Shown one piece after another: positions 61,309 to 64,000 of a stretch of 64,000 nucleotides of DNA (position 1 is its first letter; each line of letters begins with the position of its first letter). Origin of the DNA: Odontesthes bonariensis (taxonomy: Eukaryota; Chordata; Actinopteri; Atheriniformes; Atherinopsidae); NCBI RefSeq assembly GCF_027942865.1, contig NC_134509.1, forward strand, positions 13,232,017 to 13,296,016. Direction: 5' to 3'. The notes under the pieces were generated by a model, which saw only the letters and a list, made by a program, of their open reading frames with translations, made no database searches and had not been told where the DNA came from. The position numbers and the translations under genes were made by a program.

Positions 61309-64000
61309 GCAAGTCTGCGTCTGACACCCGCTTGTGTTGGAAACTGTTTGACGAAAAGAAAGTGGTTTGATGTTTAGCACATGAACACAGAAGGAGGCAT
61401 AAAGAGAGTGCAAGCTATATCCATCTATTCATTTAATGGCTTGGCTAATAAAGCCTGGTGGCAAGAAGGCACCCTTTGTACTGTAACTATGCAGGCCCTA
61501 TACCAACCTCCTACACTGGGGACCATTAATATTTCAGCGCTGTCAGATACACATTGCATGTGAGCCTCTTTAGCACTTACACCCACAGCAGAAAGAAATA
61601 ATGAGCTTCTGAAAAATATGAAACAGCAAAAAGAAGGAGGGAGGGCGAGAGTACGTCCAAGACTGACCAGATTCATACAACAGAGCAGCTATTGATCATA
61701 GCTCCATTTCTTAGCCGGACAAAGTGAGGGCTGTCTGAGCTTCTCTGAAGTCTGGACACAGCCGGCAGGATTTGTAGCCGTGTTTCACCCCTGTGATCCC
61801 CATTGTTCCCCTCGCTGCAGTTTACCAGTTGGAGCTCTGCTAACCTCTTTATAGACCTACAAGCTGTCGAGATGAAGTCAAAAAAAGCTTTTCATGTTTT
61901 AACTCATTTTATGGCTGTATCAGGGAACAGTGAGGCACTGTGATCGGCCTTTTGGGACTGCAGCCAAGCTTCGATCTTGGCCTAAAGACGCGGTGCCATA
62001 CAAACTGTATTTTTAGATTTAAAGAAAAAAAAGAGCTAGTTTATGAGATTTGACTGTAATGCTACTAATTTCGAGCGGCCTGAAGCCGAGTCCCTGAACT
62101 CTAACCATGCCTTTCAACTTTGTGCAGTCATAACTTTACCAACAGTTGCACAACAAAAATTGACTGAGAAAAAGAAAAAAAGGAAAAAAAGCGCTGCACA
62201 AACCGCCTTCAAGTCTCCACTTCTTATCCACCCTTACAGGAAGTCCACACCCGGAACATTCAAACCAAACTGGGCATCAGGGACAACCTTGGCGAGGCCC
62301 TCCACTGACCCCTGGAGATCAGCAGCAGACTGCTGGTGAGGAGTGAAGCCCCCAGAGCAGGTGCTGAGGCCCGAGCGGCAGTCTGTCCACAGAAGCCTGG
62401 CTGGCTGGCTCCAGGCGGCGCAGCTTGATTGGTTAAGCTTCATCCAGCTCAGTGGGAGGATTGGGAACGAAGAAAGTGTCATCGTCCGTGAGTGCTCGGC
62501 TTTGAGCTGTAACACGTGCCCAAAATAAACATCAACAGGGCGTGTTGTGTGCGTGCCTGCATGTGATGCTCACAAGCGACATGTAAAAACTCTCACTGTC
62601 AGAATTTTGAGCACTGAACGTGAATCACTTCAGCTTAACCGCTGGATGTCGTTCATCTGCGAATTCTCTCACAGCGAATCCGGAGAGCAACATAAAAACG
62701 TGGAAAAAAAAAAAAAGGGGGGGGGGCAAGAGTTGCTCATCTCAACTGTTCAGCCGTTCCTTTCTAGTCCTGGTGAGGTAACATTTCTTAGAATTGTTGT
62801 TTTTATGTCCTTCAATGACACAGAAGGTACACTCAAATGAAAAAAAATAAATCCATTTTTTTTTTAAATTGAATGGCATCAAGAAGAATTTCAACAAACA
62901 GAAGTACAACTACCTTTTCACATTCTAACAAATCAGCACGCATGCCTTAACGTTGCCAAGAAAAATAAATCATCCAGAAACTGCAGTCTTGATTGTCTGC
63001 TAGCACAGAGAGATATGTGCTGTTGTTGTTTAAGATGAGAACCAAGGGGAAGACAATCACTCTGCTGAGCTCCATTTAACAAGATGAAAACACTGATAAG
63101 GCAATTGCAACCACATGGCGTCATTAGCACGGTGCATATGGAGTAAATGTGTCAACCAGCGCGGCCATACGATGGGGGGGGTGGGGGGGGGACCTTGGCG
63201 TTAATGGCGCTGTTTCTAAAAGTCCATGACACGGCGGCACCACAACAAGCCTGGGACGCAGAGTGTTTCCTCTGTGTGGGGTCCTTACTGTGCGCACACA
63301 CATGGCTCGTTGTGTTAGATCTGCACAGCAGATGACACCGACGTCAGCGCGATTCTGACTTGGTGTGTACGCCATAAAACGGAGCAAATACACTTCTGCC
63401 TTTGGACAGTTGTTACGTTTGATGGATTCGTTTCGAGACTAAAAACATACGCAGCAAGCCTAAAAAAAAAAAAAGTGGATGATCTGAGGATGAGATAATC
63501 AGATGGAGTCCAGGCAGACGGGAGGCTTTAAGAAGCTACTAGAGCTGCCATCGAGAACATTATGTGTGGACATGGAGGGCTGCTGGTTGATGCAGTGTTC
63601 TCTTTAACAGGGATCTTCCACGGTAGCACTGAGGGCATGGGCTCAGGACACACATGGTACTGAGGGACACCAGAGCGGTCCTACCAAATCCCGTTAGGTA
63701 AGCCTGGGTTAGTGATTCCACGCTGCGAGACACTGGCTAGCAGATCCGTCACGTTCCCACCACATCAAAGCAAAGCTCAGTACAGCACCCCTCCTCCACC
63801 CCTTCCTTCTCGCCATGAGGATCTGCAATTGAGGGTCCAAATGGAGAAAAAAAAGGAAAAAAAAGCGCACTGCAACAGAGAGACAGCTCTCTAAACCTCC
63901 CCACCAGCAACCCCGGTAACAAGAATAAATAAATAAATGAATTGTGGGGGAAGGAAGAAAAAAAATAAAAAAATCACAGATTTTATTCCGATTCTCTCTT

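Larger units (their letters stand above)
48392..64000 (-). other. lef1: lef1 upstream intron (15.6 kb, open at right edge)
   Basis: No lef1 exon was found here, including the conserved MMPNMNNDPYM segment of the preceding exon, which I searched for in reverse. It holds a TTAA-bounded element (50389-50997), a (GGA)n run (48895-48922), CA repeats (49555-49589, 61288-61308), an AT-rich run (49771-49806), G26 (52396-52421) and G13 (54633-54645). LEF/TCF-type motifs lie at 53566, 55478, 60660 and 63764. Stretches at about 58200-59330 and 61420-61560 look unique and may be conserved. Confidence 0.6.

Overview
This is vertebrate nuclear DNA, almost certainly from a ray-finned fish and probably a teleost. 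All five protein genes are split by GT-AG introns. The repeats are typical of fish: TTAA-bounded miniature elements, Tc1-like transposon fossils, and LINE or SINE tails ending in TGTAA or CATC repeats. The genus cannot be told from the window. Gene order and orientation match the block I recall from human 4q25: PAPSS1 (-), SGMS2 (+), CYP2U1 (+), HADH (+), LEF1 (-), packed here into about 64 kb.

Layout. 1-5863 (-): the first seven coding exons of papss1 (3'-phosphoadenosine-5'-phosphosulfate synthase); the rest lies off the left edge. 5864-6600: a divergent promoter region. 6600-16550 (+): sgms2 (sphingomyelin synthase 2), with a candidate untranslated first exon and five coding exons, complete at 357 residues. 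16550-18760: intergenic, with a SINE and another dispersed repeat. 18977-23410 (+): cyp2u1, five exons, complete at 538 residues. 24711-28960 (+): hadh (mitochondrial 3-hydroxyacyl-CoA dehydrogenase), eight exons, complete at 309 residues. 28960-30400: intergenic. 30400-64000 (-): lef1, the 3' untranslated region and the last seven coding exons (HMG box and C-terminus). The remaining half of the window is lef1 intron; its first exons must lie off the right edge. hadh and lef1 are convergent; papss1 and sgms2 are divergent.

The genes are linked by conserved position, not by a shared pathway: sulfate activation, sphingomyelin synthesis, fatty-acid hydroxylation, beta-oxidation and Wnt-dependent transcription. 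All splice phases join in frame, and no gene shows a frameshift or premature stop.

I found no new multi-gene system, CRISPR array, tRNA or rRNA. The most striking structure is a 928-bp near-perfect palindrome with TTAA ends inside a papss1 intron. Others are a LINE tail that ends just before the last sgms2 exon and probably holds its branch point, three relics of one Tc1-like family in three neighbouring genes, a 57-bp retroelement scrap framed by a 13-bp target duplication, a GTCACGTGAC palindrome in the hadh promoter, and several LEF/TCF-type motifs inside lef1 introns.
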